A stretch of DNA of 64,000 bases from JAIBJN01 sp035762005 (GCA_035762005.1 DASTQA010000087.1:1-64000), one strand, 5' to 3'. Shown: positions 41,537 to 51,360, counted from the first letter of the stretch. Program-made: numbers and translations. The notes: generated by a model not told the origin, from the letters alone.

Positions 41537-42255
41537 CAGTAGGCGCCCGCGTTGTCGACCTTGAAGGTGTAGAGCTGCCGCGCGGAGCCGTAGCGGCGGA
41601 ACTCGGAGGCGTCGACGTCGTCCAGGCCGGCGGTCGCGAGGAGCTCCGCCAGCTCGGCGGCGTGCTCGTCGCGAAGCTCCTTCTCGACGCAGTCGGCGCC
41701 GAGGCCTTCGACCTCGCCGCGGACGTAGATTCGCGCCTCGTAGATCGAGTCGCCCAGGGCCTCGCCCGCGTCCCCGCAGACGACGAGGCGCCCCGTCTGG
41801 GCCATGAACCCGCTCAGGTGGCCGACGGAGCCGCGGACGACGATGTCGACGCCCTTCATCGAGATCCCGCAGCGGGCGGCCGCGTCCCCGTGCACGACGA
41901 CGAGCCCACCGCGGCCGGTCGCCGCCGCCGACTGGCTCGCGTTGCCGTCGACGACGACCCGCCCGGACATGATGTTCTCGGCCAGGCCGGGCCCCGCGTT
42001 CCCGCGCACGTGCACCGAGCCGAGCTTGTTCATCCCGGCGCAGTAGTAGCCGACGTGGCCTTCGACCTCGACCTCGACCCCGGCGTCGATCCCGCAGGCG
42101 ATCGCGTGCGCGCCGTTCGGGTTGAGGACGCGCCAGCGCCGCGGGCCGGCGGCGTCCCCGGCGAGGTCATGGAGGCGCTGGTTCAGCTCGCGGAGCGGCG
42201 TGACGGCGAGATCGACGACCTCGACCGCGGTCGTCTGTGCCGTCTGGGTGCTCAA
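41536..42255 (-). CDS. mgsB: N-methylglutamate synthase GXGXG-domain subunit (GlxC-like)
   Basis: A 239-residue beta-helix protein matching the C-terminal GXGXG domain of glutamate synthase. Repeats such as GIDAGVEVEVEGHVGYY, VHVRGNAGPGLAEN, VVVHGDAAARCGISMKG and VVCGDAGEALGDSIYEA are visible. The TTG start at 42255 overlaps the mgsA stop by four bases (TTGA), in line with other couplings here. It is a structural, non-catalytic subunit. Confidence 0.88.
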   Translation of the reverse strand: MSTQTAQTTAVEVVDLAVTPLRELNQRLHDLAGDAAGPRRWRVLNPNGAHAIACGIDAGVEVEVEGHVGYYCAGMNKLGSVHVRGNAGPGLAENIMSGRVVVDGNASQSAAATGRGGLVVVHGDAAARCGISMKGVDIVVRGSVGHLSGFMAQTGRLVVCGDAGEALGDSIYEARIYVRGEVEGLGADCVEKELRDEHAAELAELLATAGLDDVDASEFRRYGSARQLYTFKVDNAGAY

Positions 42256-43157
42256 ACCTTCGCCCGCTCCCACGCGTAGACGACGCCCGGGACAGGCTCC
42301 CACGAGCGGGCCTCGGCCGCGCCGGGGAGGACGGAGATCGCCCGCCACTCCGAGCCCATCGCCACCCACTCGTCGGTCTCCGCGAGCACGGCGGGCTTGC
42401 AGGCGATCGGGTCGCGCAGGACGGCGAAGCCGTCGAGCGTGCCGACGAGGAACGTGTAGAAGCCGTCGAGCTCGCGGAGCGAGCCCTCGAGCGCCTCCTC
42501 GAGCGAGGCTCCCTCGCGGATGCGCCAGGCGAGGTAGCCGGCGGCGACCTCGGTGTCGTTCTCGGTCTGGAAGTCGATGCCCTCGCGGCGCAGCCGCTCG
42601 CGCAGGCGATTGTGGTTCGAGAGCGAGCCGTTGTGGACGAGGCAGAGGTCGAGGCCGGTGGAGAAGGGGTGCGAGCCCTCCGTCGTCACCCTGCTCTCGG
42701 TCGCCATGCGGGTGTGCCCGAGCGCGTGGGTCCCGCGGAAGTCGGCGAGCGAGAAGCGGCGCACGAACTCCTCGGGGCGGCCGGTCTCCTTGTAGATCTC
42801 GATCGCCTGGCCGGCGCTCATGACGCGGAGGCGCGAATGGGTCTCGCGCACCCACGCCTCCGCCTCGGGCGCCTCGGCCTCGACGACGACGACCGCGTGG
42901 CTCGAGCGCACGCTCGCCTCCGGGGAGCCGCCGAAGGCGTTCGCGAGCTCGGCGCAGAGGGCGTCCCAGTCCTCGAGCGGGTCCGGGGAGAAGAGCGTCA
43001 GCTTGCTCGCGCCCGCCGGCGCCGGGTCGCGGTACACGGCCACGCCCGCGCTGTCGGGGCCGCGGTCGCTCATCTGCTCGAGCATCGCGGCCAGGTGCAC
43101 GCCGAGCGATCCCTCGATCTCGGCGGACTTGGCGAAGAGTCCGACGATCCCACACAT
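42252..43157 (-). CDS. mgsA: N-methylglutamate synthase amidotransferase subunit (GlxB-like)
   Basis: A 301-residue class-II (Ntn) glutamine amidotransferase. ATG at 43157 places the catalytic Cys2 directly after Met (MCGIVGLFAKS), which fixes the start. SDRGPDSAGVAVY, GHTRMATES and VHNGSLSNHN are the conserved glutamine-site loops. In the methylamine pathway this subunit would release methylamine from gamma-glutamylmethylamide and channel it to MgsC. Confidence 0.9.
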   Translation of the reverse strand: MCGIVGLFAKSAEIEGSLGVHLAAMLEQMSDRGPDSAGVAVYRDPAPAGASKLTLFSPDPLEDWDALCAELANAFGGSPEASVRSSHAVVVVEAEAPEAEAWVRETHSRLRVMSAGQAIEIYKETGRPEEFVRRFSLADFRGTHALGHTRMATESRVTTEGSHPFSTGLDLCLVHNGSLSNHNRLRERLRREGIDFQTENDTEVAAGYLAWRIREGASLEEALEGSLRELDGFYTFLVGTLDGFAVLRDPIACKPAVLAETDEWVAMGSEWRAISVLPGAAEARSWEPVPGVVYAWERAKV

Positions 43158-43225
43158 ATGTTCCAAATCTACACGTGTCGCTCGGCCGAAAAGCCGGTGT
43201 TTTGGACGATCTTGGCGGCGAACGT

Positions 43226-43242
43226 ATGGAGCATTCCTCCAT
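43226..43242 (-). terminator. Short hairpin between gmaS and mgsA
   Basis: ATGGAG and CTCCAT form an exact inverted repeat with a 5-base loop, just after the gmaS stop. One arm is GGAG-like and could mask a ribosome site. No T-run follows, so this is at most a weak terminator or a processing hairpin. Confidence 0.35.
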
Positions 43243-43248
43243 AACCCG

Positions 43249-44637
43249 CTAGAAGCGGGTCAGGTACTCCCTCACCTCCCACGGCGTCACCTGCTCGTGG
43301 TAGCGGTCCCACTCCTCCCGCTTGACGCGGATGAAGTAGTCGGCGTAGTCCTCGTCGCGGCCGCGGCCGAGGGAGTCGCGGACGACCTCGTCGTTCTTGA
43401 GCTCGTGCGTCGCCTCGAGGAGGTTCGCGGGCAGGGTCGAGAGCCCCCGCCCCCGCAGGTCGTCGTACGGGATCGTGTAGAGGTTCTCAGCATTCGGCTC
43501 GCCCGGGTCGAGGCCCTGCTCGATCCCGTCGAGGCCGGCGGCGAGGATCACCGTCGCCGCCAGGTACGGGTTGGACGAGCCGTCGATCGTGCGGTCCTCG
43601 ACCCGCCCCGGGCCGGGGACGCGCAGCATCTGGGTGCGGTTGTTGTAGCCGTAGCTGATCCAGACGGGCGACCAGGTGGCGCCGCTCGCGGTCGTCCCCA
43701 CCTTGAGGCGCTTGTAGGAGTTGACCGTCGGCGCGGTCACGGCGCTGTACGCGCGGGCGTGGCGCATGAGGCCGGCGATGAACCCGTACGCCGTCTCCGA
43801 GAGCCCGAGCCCGCGCGGGTCGTTCTCGTCCAGGAAGAGGTTCGTCTCGCCGTCCCAGAGCGACATGTGGAAGTGGCAGCCGTTGCCGGTCAGGTGCGAG
43901 AACGGCTTCGGCATGAACGTCGCGAGGATCGTGCGTCCTTCCTCGCGGCCCTTGCGCTCGGCCAGCTGGTGCACCATGTAGCGGAAGAAGATCGCCCGGT
44001 CGCAGCTCGTGAGGGCGTCGGCGTAGGTGAAGTTCTGCTCGAACTGCCCGTTCGCGTCCTCGTGGTCGTTCGCGTAGTTGCCCCAGCCGAGCTCGTTGAC
44101 GTAGCGCGAGATCGTCGTCAGGAAGTCGTAGTGGCGCGAGAGCCCGTTGAGGTCGTAGCAGGGCTTCTCGAGCGTGTCGAGCGCGTCCGCGAGCCGGATG
44201 GAGCCGTCGTCCAGGAGCTCGACGAGGAAGTACTCGAGCTCGAGCCCGATCCGGAACTCGAAGCCCTTCGCGCGGGCGCGGGCGAGCTGTCGCCGGAGGA
44301 TCGTCCGCGGGTCGTACGGCCACTCCTCTCCGTCCACCGTGATGTCGCACGCGAAGCGGGCGACGGTCGGCTCCCAGGGGACGGGCGTGAAGCTCGCCAG
44401 GTCGGGGATCGCCGCGATGTCCGGGTCGCTCGGGACCTGGCCGATCTCACCCGCGGCGAAGCCGGCGAAGCCGGCCCCGTCCGTCAGGAGGTCGTCGAGG
44501 TTCTGGGCCGGGACGAGCTTCGCGCTCGGCCGCCCGTACATGTCGACGAACTGGGCGAAGAAGAACTCGATGCCGCGCTTCTCGACCTCCTTGCGGATGT
44601 CCTCGGCTGTCGCCGCGGCGCCGGTCGCTGTGGCCAT
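43249..44637 (-). CDS. gmaS: Glutamine-synthetase family, probable gamma-glutamylmethylamide synthetase
   Basis: A 462-residue protein of the glutamine synthetase superfamily. It has GLELEYFLVE, EDANGQFEQNFTYADAL, GNGCHFHMSLWDG and RTIDGSSNPYLAATVI. It lacks the adenylylation loop of GlnA type I, and its length matches GMAS. In the indirect methylamine pathway GMAS makes gamma-glutamylmethylamide from glutamate, methylamine and ATP. The adjacent mgsABC genes make GMAS much more likely than plain glutamine synthetase. ATG at 44637 follows a perfect AAAGGAGGA site. Confidence 0.88.
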   Translation of the reverse strand: MATATGAAATAEDIRKEVEKRGIEFFFAQFVDMYGRPSAKLVPAQNLDDLLTDGAGFAGFAAGEIGQVPSDPDIAAIPDLASFTPVPWEPTVARFACDITVDGEEWPYDPRTILRRQLARARAKGFEFRIGLELEYFLVELLDDGSIRLADALDTLEKPCYDLNGLSRHYDFLTTISRYVNELGWGNYANDHEDANGQFEQNFTYADALTSCDRAIFFRYMVHQLAERKGREEGRTILATFMPKPFSHLTGNGCHFHMSLWDGETNLFLDENDPRGLGLSETAYGFIAGLMRHARAYSAVTAPTVNSYKRLKVGTTASGATWSPVWISYGYNNRTQMLRVPGPGRVEDRTIDGSSNPYLAATVILAAGLDGIEQGLDPGEPNAENLYTIPYDDLRGRGLSTLPANLLEATHELKNDEVVRDSLGRGRDEDYADYFIRVKREEWDRYHEQVTPWEVREYLTRF

Positions 44638-44659
44638 GCAGCTCCTCCTTTGGGAATGC

Positions 44660-44683
44660 CCCGGACGATAACCGGCGTCCGGG
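44660..44683 (-). promoter_or_regulatory. Inverted repeat in the gmaS leader
   Basis: CCCGGACG (44660-44667) and CGTCCGGG (44676-44683) are exact inverted repeats with an 8-base spacer, 23 bases upstream of the gmaS start. It could be an operator, for the PucR-type regulator encoded next door, or an RNA hairpin near the ribosome site. Confidence 0.4.
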
Positions 44684-44763
44684 CGGAAGCCGATGGCTGC
44701 GACTCACACCCCTGCGCCGTCGTTATGTCCGCGGCTTCCAACCCAGCCGCCGCGAGGAGCGGC

Positions 44764-46443
44764 TCAGGCCCCCGGCGGCCGGCCGGGCCCGAGCGCCTCC
44801 TGGAGGCGCACCATCTTCACGGCGATCTCGACCATGAGCCAGTCGTCCTTGCGGAGGTCGAGCCCGGAGAGCTCGCCGATGCGGCGGAGACGCTGCCGCA
44901 GCGTGTTCGGGTGGACGTAGAGGGCCTCCGCCGTGGCGCTGATGTTGCCCCGGCGGCGGAGGAACTCCTCAAGCGTCCGCAGGAGCGCGGTCGACCGCAA
45001 CCGGTCGTACTCCGCCACGCGGGCGACCGCGTCGCGGTGCTCGTCCCGCACGCCGGCGTCGAGCGGCATGCGCAGGAGGTACTTGTACGGGCCCAAATCC
45101 TCGTAGGTCATGACCCCGGGCTTGCCCTGGAGGACTGTCGTCCCGAGGAGCGCGTGCCGCGCCTCCTCGAAGCCGGCCGCGAAGGTGTCCGCCCCGCGGC
45201 AGACGTTCGAGAGGCCGATCGAGACCGGCGTCTCCAGGCGCTCCTGGATCGCGCGCACCTCGTCGACGAGGCGCTCGTGGCCCCCCGTCGGGAGGCGGAG
45301 GAGCGCCCGCGTGGAGTCGTCGCGGCGGTCGAAGAGCGAGCCGGGGGCGACGGAGGCCACCGCCCGGTCGAGCTCGTCGGAGGGCGGCGACGTCGCGAGG
45401 ACGACGTAGCGCCCGTCGAGGTCGGCGCCGAGGCGGGCGGCGCGGCCCTCGAGCCCGGCGACCGCCTCGCCGCCCGCGAGCTGCTCGAAGAAGTCCTTGA
45501 TGAGGTTCTTCTCGGTGAGCCGCTCGATCAGCTCGATCTTCTTGATCGCCACCGCCGTCTGGTTCGCGACGGCGCGGGCGAGGTCGACCTCGGACGTGCC
45601 CGCGGCGGCGAGGAGCCCGAGAAGCTCGTCGTTCGCGACCAGGGGGACGGCGACGGACGCCGAGCGGCCGCTCCGCGCCACCTCCGGCCCGAGCTCCGCG
45701 AGCCCGATCTGCGGCCGCGCCTGCGCGCCCCTCGGGGCGGAGGCCCGCAGGTGGAGCTGCTCGGTCGCGGGGTCGAGGAGGTACACGTGGCAGTCCTCCG
45801 CCCGCAGGAGCCGCGCGGCGCGCTCGACCACGGCCGGGAGCACCTCGGCGAGCGTCTCCGCCCGGGCGAGGATCTCGCCCAGCTCCGTCAGGTGCTCGAG
45901 CTCGTCCACGCGCCGGCGCATCTCCTCGTAGAGCCGCGCGTTCTCGATCGCGCCGGCAACGAGCGAGGCGCTCGAGACGAGGACGTCCACCTCCGCCTCC
46001 GTGAACTCGCGGGGGGCCTGCGTGTGGCTCGAGATGACGCCGATGACGTTGCCGTCCTTGCCGACGATCGGCACCGAGACGAGCGACTGGAAGCGCTCCT
46101 CCTCGAGCTCGGGCACGTACTTCACCCTCGGGTCGTCGAGGAGTCCCTCCCGGATCCAGGCGGGCTCCTTGCGCTCGGCCGCCCACCAGGCGAGCCCCTC
46201 GCCGCGCTCGAGGGCGATCTCCCCGACGAGCTCCGCGTACGGCTCGGACGCCGCGGCGAGGACGAGCCGGTCTCCCTGGATCAGGTAGACGAAGCACGCG
46301 TGGACCGAGGTCGCGTCTGTCAGGAGCCGGACGACCGCGCGCAGCACCTCGTCGAGATCGAGCGACGACGAGATCGTCGAGATGATCGCGTAGAGGAACG
46401 GGCTCTCGCCCGTCTGCGCCGCAGGCGTTGCCATAGAGCCCAT
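44764..46443 (-). CDS. GAF-domain PucR/CdaR-type transcriptional regulator
   Basis: A regulator of about 559 residues. Two GAF-like sensor domains (about residues 12-165 and 190-340) precede a PucR C-terminal helix-turn-helix (RTLEEFLRRRGNISATAEAL then YVHPNTLRQRLRRIGEL). GAF hallmarks include RFQSLVSVPIVGKDGNVIGV. ATG 46443 is chosen; ATG 46434 is close behind. It lies upstream of gmaS on the same strand and is the likely activator of methylamine genes; the inverted repeat before gmaS is a candidate site. Confidence 0.82.
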   Translation of the reverse strand: MGSMATPAAQTGESPFLYAIISTISSSLDLDEVLRAVVRLLTDATSVHACFVYLIQGDRLVLAAASEPYAELVGEIALERGEGLAWWAAERKEPAWIREGLLDDPRVKYVPELEEERFQSLVSVPIVGKDGNVIGVISSHTQAPREFTEAEVDVLVSSASLVAGAIENARLYEEMRRRVDELEHLTELGEILARAETLAEVLPAVVERAARLLRAEDCHVYLLDPATEQLHLRASAPRGAQARPQIGLAELGPEVARSGRSASVAVPLVANDELLGLLAAAGTSEVDLARAVANQTAVAIKKIELIERLTEKNLIKDFFEQLAGGEAVAGLEGRAARLGADLDGRYVVLATSPPSDELDRAVASVAPGSLFDRRDDSTRALLRLPTGGHERLVDEVRAIQERLETPVSIGLSNVCRGADTFAAGFEEARHALLGTTVLQGKPGVMTYEDLGPYKYLLRMPLDAGVRDEHRDAVARVAEYDRLRSTALLRTLEEFLRRRGNISATAEALYVHPNTLRQRLRRIGELSGLDLRKDDWLMVEIAVKMVRLQEALGPGRPPGA

Positions 46444-46642
46444 CGTAGGCGGAAATCCCCCGCTCTTCCCGGGGAACTCGGCGAGGGGGCCCCTGGCGGA
46501 GCCCCCTCGCCTCCTCCACCCGGGTTCGCCGGCGCGGCTCACGACCCCGTGCGCGCTGGGCGCCGTGGACCGCGAGCAGGGGCGAGCGCCGGCGCCGCGG
46601 CGACCTTACACGGCCCGCGCGAAACGATCAACTCGTTTTCAG

Positions 46643-47044
46643 TTAGAGGGGGACGCGCGCCTCGAGGTCCGGACGGAGGACGACGCTCTCCTCGTCGTTC
46701 GGGTCCGTCCGCGCGACGATCGCCTCGCAGGCCTCGACGGCGCTGCGGTTCGCGGGCAGGTGGGGGACGTCGGCCGGGATGTAGACGAAGTCGCCGGCCC
46801 GGCAGACGAGGTGGTGCTCGAGCCGCTCGCCCCACCACATCTCCGCCTGGCCGGCGAGGACGACGATCGCCGACTCGTGGCCCTCGTGCAGGTGTGCGCG
46901 GCCCCGCACGCCGGGCGGGATCGTGAGGCGGTGGAGGCAGAGGCCGCGACTGCCCGCGCTCTCGGCTGAGATCCCCGCGAAGGACGTCAGCCCCTGCCTC
47001 CCCGCCGACCCTTCTCCGGCGCGGACGACTCTGCACTCGGCCAC
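46643..47044 (-). CDS. Cupin-domain protein
   Basis: A 133-residue single-domain cupin. RAHLHEGHESAIVVLAGQAE and GDFVYIPADVPHLPAN give the two metal-binding motifs, with His, His, Glu and His in the expected places. GTG start at 47044. No catalytic role can be assigned. It sits between the PucR regulator and the decarboxylase gene. Confidence 0.8.
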   Translation of the reverse strand: MAECRVVRAGEGSAGRQGLTSFAGISAESAGSRGLCLHRLTIPPGVRGRAHLHEGHESAIVVLAGQAEMWWGERLEHHLVCRAGDFVYIPADVPHLPANRSAVEACEAIVARTDPNDEESVVLRPDLEARVPL

Positions 47045-47078
47045 GGCGGGAGGGTAGCGGCGGCCGGGCGCCGGAGCC

Positions 47079-48587
47079 CTACGCGGTCGCGCCCGGCTCG
47101 CGGGCGATCCCGGCGCCGACCCGCTTCACGATCTCGGGGACGGCTCGGATGTCGGCGCGGCCCGTCCGGAAGTTGACGACGCAGGCGCGCAGGAGGTACG
47201 TGCCGCGGACGACGGCGTTCGAGAGGAAGACCTCGCCCCCGCGCTCCAGCCGGTCGAGCAGCTCCGCGTTGAGTCGGTTGAGGAGCTCCTCGCCCGCCGG
47301 AGTGCCGGGCTCGACGCCGGCGGGGACGTAGCGGAACGTCGTGATGCTGAGGCTCGTCGTCCAGGCCTCGAGCTCCGGATCGGCCTCCGCCAGCCGGTGG
47401 AGCTCCCGCGCCAGCTCGATGTCGTCCGAGATCATCCGCACGTACCCGCTCCGGCCGGCCTGGCGGAGGGCGAGCCAGACCTTGAGCGCCCGGAAGCCGC
47501 GGGAGTTCTGCGGGCCGAGGTCGACGTAGTGGATCGGAGCCGCCTCGCCCTCCGGGAGCTTGTAGTACGGGGGCCGGTAGGAGAACGTGTCGCGGAGCGC
47601 CTGCGGGTCGCGGACGAGCGCGCAGCCGGCCTCGAGGGGCGCGTAGAGCCACTTGTGCGGGTCGACGGCGAGCGAGTCGGCGCGACCCAGGGCCGCGAGC
47701 GCCGCCGGGGCGCCGGGAAGGGCGGCTGCGGGCGCGCCGTAGGCGCCGTCGACGTGGAACCACAGCCCTTCCTCGCGGCAGACGTCGGCGATCTCGGGCA
47801 GCGGGTCGATCGCGCCGGTGCTGACGGTGCCCGCCGTCCCGACGGCGAGGAACGGCAGCGCGCCGTCGGCGCGGTCCGCGGCGATGCGCTCACGGAGCGC
47901 CGGGACGAGGAGCCGCTGCTCCGAGTCGGTCTCGATCCAGCGGATCGCGTCCGTGCCGAGGCCGAAGAGGTCGGTCGCCTTCTCGATCCACGTGTGCGTC
48001 TCGGCCGAGACGTAGACGCGGAGCGGGAGGCTTCCGGGCGCCGAGATCCCACCGGCCCGAACGTCCCAGCGTGCCTGCGCGGTGCGCGCCGCGAGGAACC
48101 CGACGAAGTTGGCCATGTTCCCGCCGCTCACGAGGAGGCCGCCGCAGCCGGCCCGGTACCCGAGGAGCTCGGCGATCCACCCGATGGTCTGGGCCTCGAG
48201 CTCCGTCGCGAGGGGCGCCAGCGGCGAGCCGGCGACGTTCGGGTTCACGGCGGCGGCCAGGAGGTCCCCGAGCGCGCCGATCGGCGCGGCGGACGCCGTG
48301 ATGTAGGCGAGGAAGCGAGGGTGGCCGTTGAAGGTCGAGTGCGCGAAGAGGAGGCGGGCCGCCTCCGCGAGGAGCTCGCCCGCCGGCGCACCGGCCTCCG
48401 GCAGGCCGGCGCCGCCGAGCGCCGCCCGCACCTCGCCGGCGCTCTCGCCGGGCGCGACGGGGCGCTCGGGCAGGGAGCGGAGGAAGTCGGCGACGGCGTC
48501 GACGGCCTCGTGACCCAGCCGCCGGAACTCGTCGGGGTCGAGCTCGAGCGGTGCAGCGCGGGGGTCGAGCCGCTCGTCCGTCCCCAT
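47079..48587 (-). CDS. Group-II PLP-dependent decarboxylase (aromatic amino-acid decarboxylase family)
   Basis: A 502-residue PLP enzyme. The Schiff-base lysine is in SLAVDPHKWLYAPLEAG; LWFHVDGAYGAPAA holds the PLP-pyridine aspartate, and SAETHTWIEKAT the stacking histidine. The N-terminal HPRFLAYITASAAPIG is typical of the AADC/TDC group. It would make an aromatic amine such as tryptamine, tyramine or phenylethylamine. Proximity to kynureninase hints at tryptophan metabolism, but the substrate is not fixed. Confidence 0.87.
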   Translation of the reverse strand: MGTDERLDPRAAPLELDPDEFRRLGHEAVDAVADFLRSLPERPVAPGESAGEVRAALGGAGLPEAGAPAGELLAEAARLLFAHSTFNGHPRFLAYITASAAPIGALGDLLAAAVNPNVAGSPLAPLATELEAQTIGWIAELLGYRAGCGGLLVSGGNMANFVGFLAARTAQARWDVRAGGISAPGSLPLRVYVSAETHTWIEKATDLFGLGTDAIRWIETDSEQRLLVPALRERIAADRADGALPFLAVGTAGTVSTGAIDPLPEIADVCREEGLWFHVDGAYGAPAAALPGAPAALAALGRADSLAVDPHKWLYAPLEAGCALVRDPQALRDTFSYRPPYYKLPEGEAAPIHYVDLGPQNSRGFRALKVWLALRQAGRSGYVRMISDDIELARELHRLAEADPELEAWTTSLSITTFRYVPAGVEPGTPAGEELLNRLNAELLDRLERGGEVFLSNAVVRGTYLLRACVVNFRTGRADIRAVPEIVKRVGAGIAREPGATA

Positions 48588-48624
48588 GCCGCCGACTCTA
48601 GCGCCTGCCGCCGCGGCGGGGTCG

Positions 48625-51360
48625 TTACCGGGCGGCCGGCCGCAGCGCGCCGCCGACCGGCTCGACGCGGACGGCGCTCGTCTTGTACTCGGGCGTCCCG
48701 ATCAGCGGGTCGCCGACGTCGTGCGTCAGCCAGTTCACCTTCGCCTCGGCGAAGTGGAGCGCCATCCAGACGAGACCCGGGTAGACGCGGTCGCCGAGCC
48801 GCGCGCGCGCCTCGAGCTCGCCGCGCCGGGAGACGAGCCTGACCCAGTCGCCGTCCGCGACGCCCATGGCCTGCGCGTCCTCGGGGTGCATCTCGACGAA
48901 GGGGTCCTCCTGCTTCTGCACGACCCCGTCCTCGCGCATGGTCATCGTCGCCGAGTTGTAGTGGTAGAGCGTCCGGCCCGTCGAGAGCACGAACGGGTAC
49001 TCCGAGTCGGGCTGCTCGATCGGGGGCTGGTACTCGACCGGGTAGAACTTCCCGCGCCCGTTCGGCCGCGAGGGATGCGGCGCGTGGAGGTACGGGGAGC
49101 CCGGGTGGTCGCGATCGGTGCACGGCCACTGGAGCCCGACCTCCTCGATCCGGTCGTAGCGGATCCCCGTCCAGAGCGGGGCGAGGTCGGCGAACTCGTT
49201 CCAGGCGTCCTCGGGCGTGCGGTACTCGGGCCAGCCCGCGCCGAGCGCCTCCGCCATGTCGACGATGATCCGGAAGTCCTCGCGCGCCTCGCCGGGGCAG
49301 GGAACCGCCTTGCGCACCCGGTTCACGCGCCGCTCGGTGTTCGTGAACGTGCCGTCCTTCTCGGCGAAGCTCGACGCCGGGAGGATGACGTCCGCGTACC
49401 TGCGGTTCGTGTCGTTCAGGAAGAGGTCCTGGGCGACGACGAAGTCGAGGTGCTCCATGCCCTCCTCGACGTGGTGCGCGTTGGGCTCGGTCTGCACCGG
49501 GTTCTCGCCGATCAGGTAGAGCGCCCTGATGCGGCCGTCGTGGAGCCCGGACATCATCTGGTCGAGCCGGTAGCCGGGCTTCGCGGGCACCTCGACGCCC
49601 CAGCGCTCGTGGAACTTCTGCCGCAGCTCGGGGTCCTCGACCGGCTGGTAGCCCGGCAGGTAGGACGGGTTCGCGCCCGCGTCGTTCAGCCCCTGGACGT
49701 TGTTCTGGCCGCGGAGGGCATTCAGCCCCGTCGACTCGTAGCCGAGGTGCCCGGTCATGAGCACGAGGTTCGAGAGCGACCAGATGTTGTCGACGCCGCA
49801 CGCGTGCTCGGTGATCCCGAGCGTGTAGAAGATGGCCGCGTGTCGCTCGCGGGCGTACTCGCGGGCCGTCGCGACGATGTCGGCCGCGGGCACGCCCGTG
49901 ACCTTCTCGGCCTCCTCGGGCGTGTAGCGACCGACGACCTCGGCGAGGGACTCGATGCCCTCCGTCTGCTCGGCGATGTAGGCGTCGTCCTGCAGGCCCT
50001 CGCGGAGGATGACGTGCATCATCGCGTTCAGGAGCCAGACGTCCGAGCCGGGACGGAGCTGCAGGTGCCGCCGGGCGAGCTTCGTCAGCCAGATCTTGCG
50101 CGGGTCGGCGACGACGAGCGTGGCGCCGTTTCGCACCGCCTTCTTCATCCGCAGCGCGAGCACCGGGTGCGCCTCGGTCGTGTTCGAGCCGATGACGAAG
50201 ATGAAGCGGGCGTTCTCGATCTCGGGGATCGAGTTGGTTGTCGCGCCTCTGCCCAACGACCTGACCAGGCCGTAGAGGGTCGGAGCGTGTCAGGTGGCTT
50301 CGCAGGAGTGGACGGAGTTCGTCCCGATCGCCGTCCGCGCGAGCTTCTGGATGAGGAAGTTCTCCTCCATGGTCAGCCGCGCGGAGGCGAGGAAGCCGAC
50401 CGCCTGCGGCCCGTGCTCCTCCTTCACGCGGAGGAGGCCGTCCGCGGCGACCCGGTAGGCGTGCTCCCACGTCGTCGGGTGGAGCTCGCCGTCCTCGCCG
50501 CGGACGAGCGGCTCCGTCAGCCGGTCGGGGTGGTGCACGAAGTTGAAGGCGAAGCGGCCCTTGACGCAGAGGTTGCCCTCGTTCGAGACGTAGCTCGGGT
50601 CGGACGTCACCTTGACGATCCTCTTCGTCTCCGGGTCGACGTTCAGGTCGAGCTGGCACCCGACCCCGCAGAAGGTGCAGGTCGTCTTCACCGTCTCGAG
50701 CGCGCGCTCGGGGCGCTCGGTGCCCTCCTCGAACTTCTCGTAGATCGCGCCCGTCGGGCAGACGGAGAGGCACCCGCCGCAGAGCTCGCACTCGGTGTCG
50801 AGCCACGAGTAGCCGTGCGTCGGGACGATGCGCGCGTGCGGGCCGCGGCCCTCGAGCGAGAGCGCCGAGCACTGCATCACCTCCTGCGTGTAGCGCACGC
50901 AGCGGTTGCAGAGGATGCAGGCGTCCGGGTCGTAGCCCATGAGCTTGTTGCGGTCCTCGTAGGGCTCCCGCCTCGCGTCGGGGAGGACGAACGGCGCCTC
51001 GGCGTCGAGCTCCGCGGCGAGGTCGACGAGCTCGTTCGGCCGCCCGCCCGGATCGGGGTTCAGGTGCTCGGCGAGGAGCATCTCGGTGAGCGTCCGCCGG
51101 TACTGCGGGACGGCGCTGTTCGTCGAGACGACCATCCCCTCGGCGACGCCCGTCGCGCAGGCCGGCAGCGGCCTCGGCGAGCCCTCGACCCCGACGACGC
51201 ACATGCGGCAGCCGCCGTAGGGCTCGAGCTTGTCGTCGTGGCAGAGCGTCGGGACGAAGACGCCGTGGCGCGCCGCCGCGTGGACGAGCAGCTCGCCCTC
51301 GGGCGCGCTGACGGAGCGTCCGTCGAGCGTGAACGTGACCGTCCCGGCCATCGCGCCCAT
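48625..51360 (-). CDS. fdhA: Selenocysteine-containing formate dehydrogenase alpha subunit
   Basis: A protein of 911 residues if the in-frame TGA at 50292-50290 is read as selenocysteine (residue 357). The N-terminus is a [2Fe-2S] domain (YGGCRMCVVGV). Then come two [4Fe-4S] motifs (CILCNRCVRYTQEVMQC and CELCGGCLSVCP), then CTFCGVGCQLDL of the molybdopterin domain. Across the TGA the reading is SVHSCEAT-U-HAPTLYGLVRSLGRG, exactly where FDHs carry U/C-H-x-P-T. No frameshift is needed. The His/Cys cluster of NuoG/FdsA is lost (AEHLNPDPGGRPNE). It oxidises formate to CO2 and would pass electrons to the NuoE-NuoF fusion. ATG 51351 is an alternative start. Confidence 0.88.
50245..50289 (-). promoter_or_regulatory. 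SECIS-like hairpin after the UGA codon
   Basis: In the transcript directly after UGA, GGCC and GGUC (+19 to +22, +29 to +32) pair to hold a six-base loop UGGUCA. An outer stem CCUCU/AGAGG (+12 to +16, +40 to +44) is possible. The E. coli fdhF SECIS has an AGGUCU loop at about +18. A G-G-U-C loop within about 25 bases of UGA is what SelB needs. Pairing was judged by eye. Confidence 0.6.

Noticed and set aside
46490..46570. A fourth copy of the intergenic repeat near CCTCCACCCGGGTTCG
   Set aside because: Only about 12 bases match; the GAGCGT and GTGCCGAGAC blocks and the central hairpin are absent.
42820..46926. A 1368-codon plus-strand open frame opposite gmaS and the PucR regulator
   Set aside because: Same cause: high G+C leaves few stops in the antisense frame. 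No recognisable domain.
50256..50290. Two truncated formate dehydrogenase ORFs or a nonsense-mutated pseudogene
   Set aside because: The frame is unbroken except for one TGA at the exact Sec position, with a conserved H-A-P-T following and a hairpin behind it. Selenocysteine explains it better.
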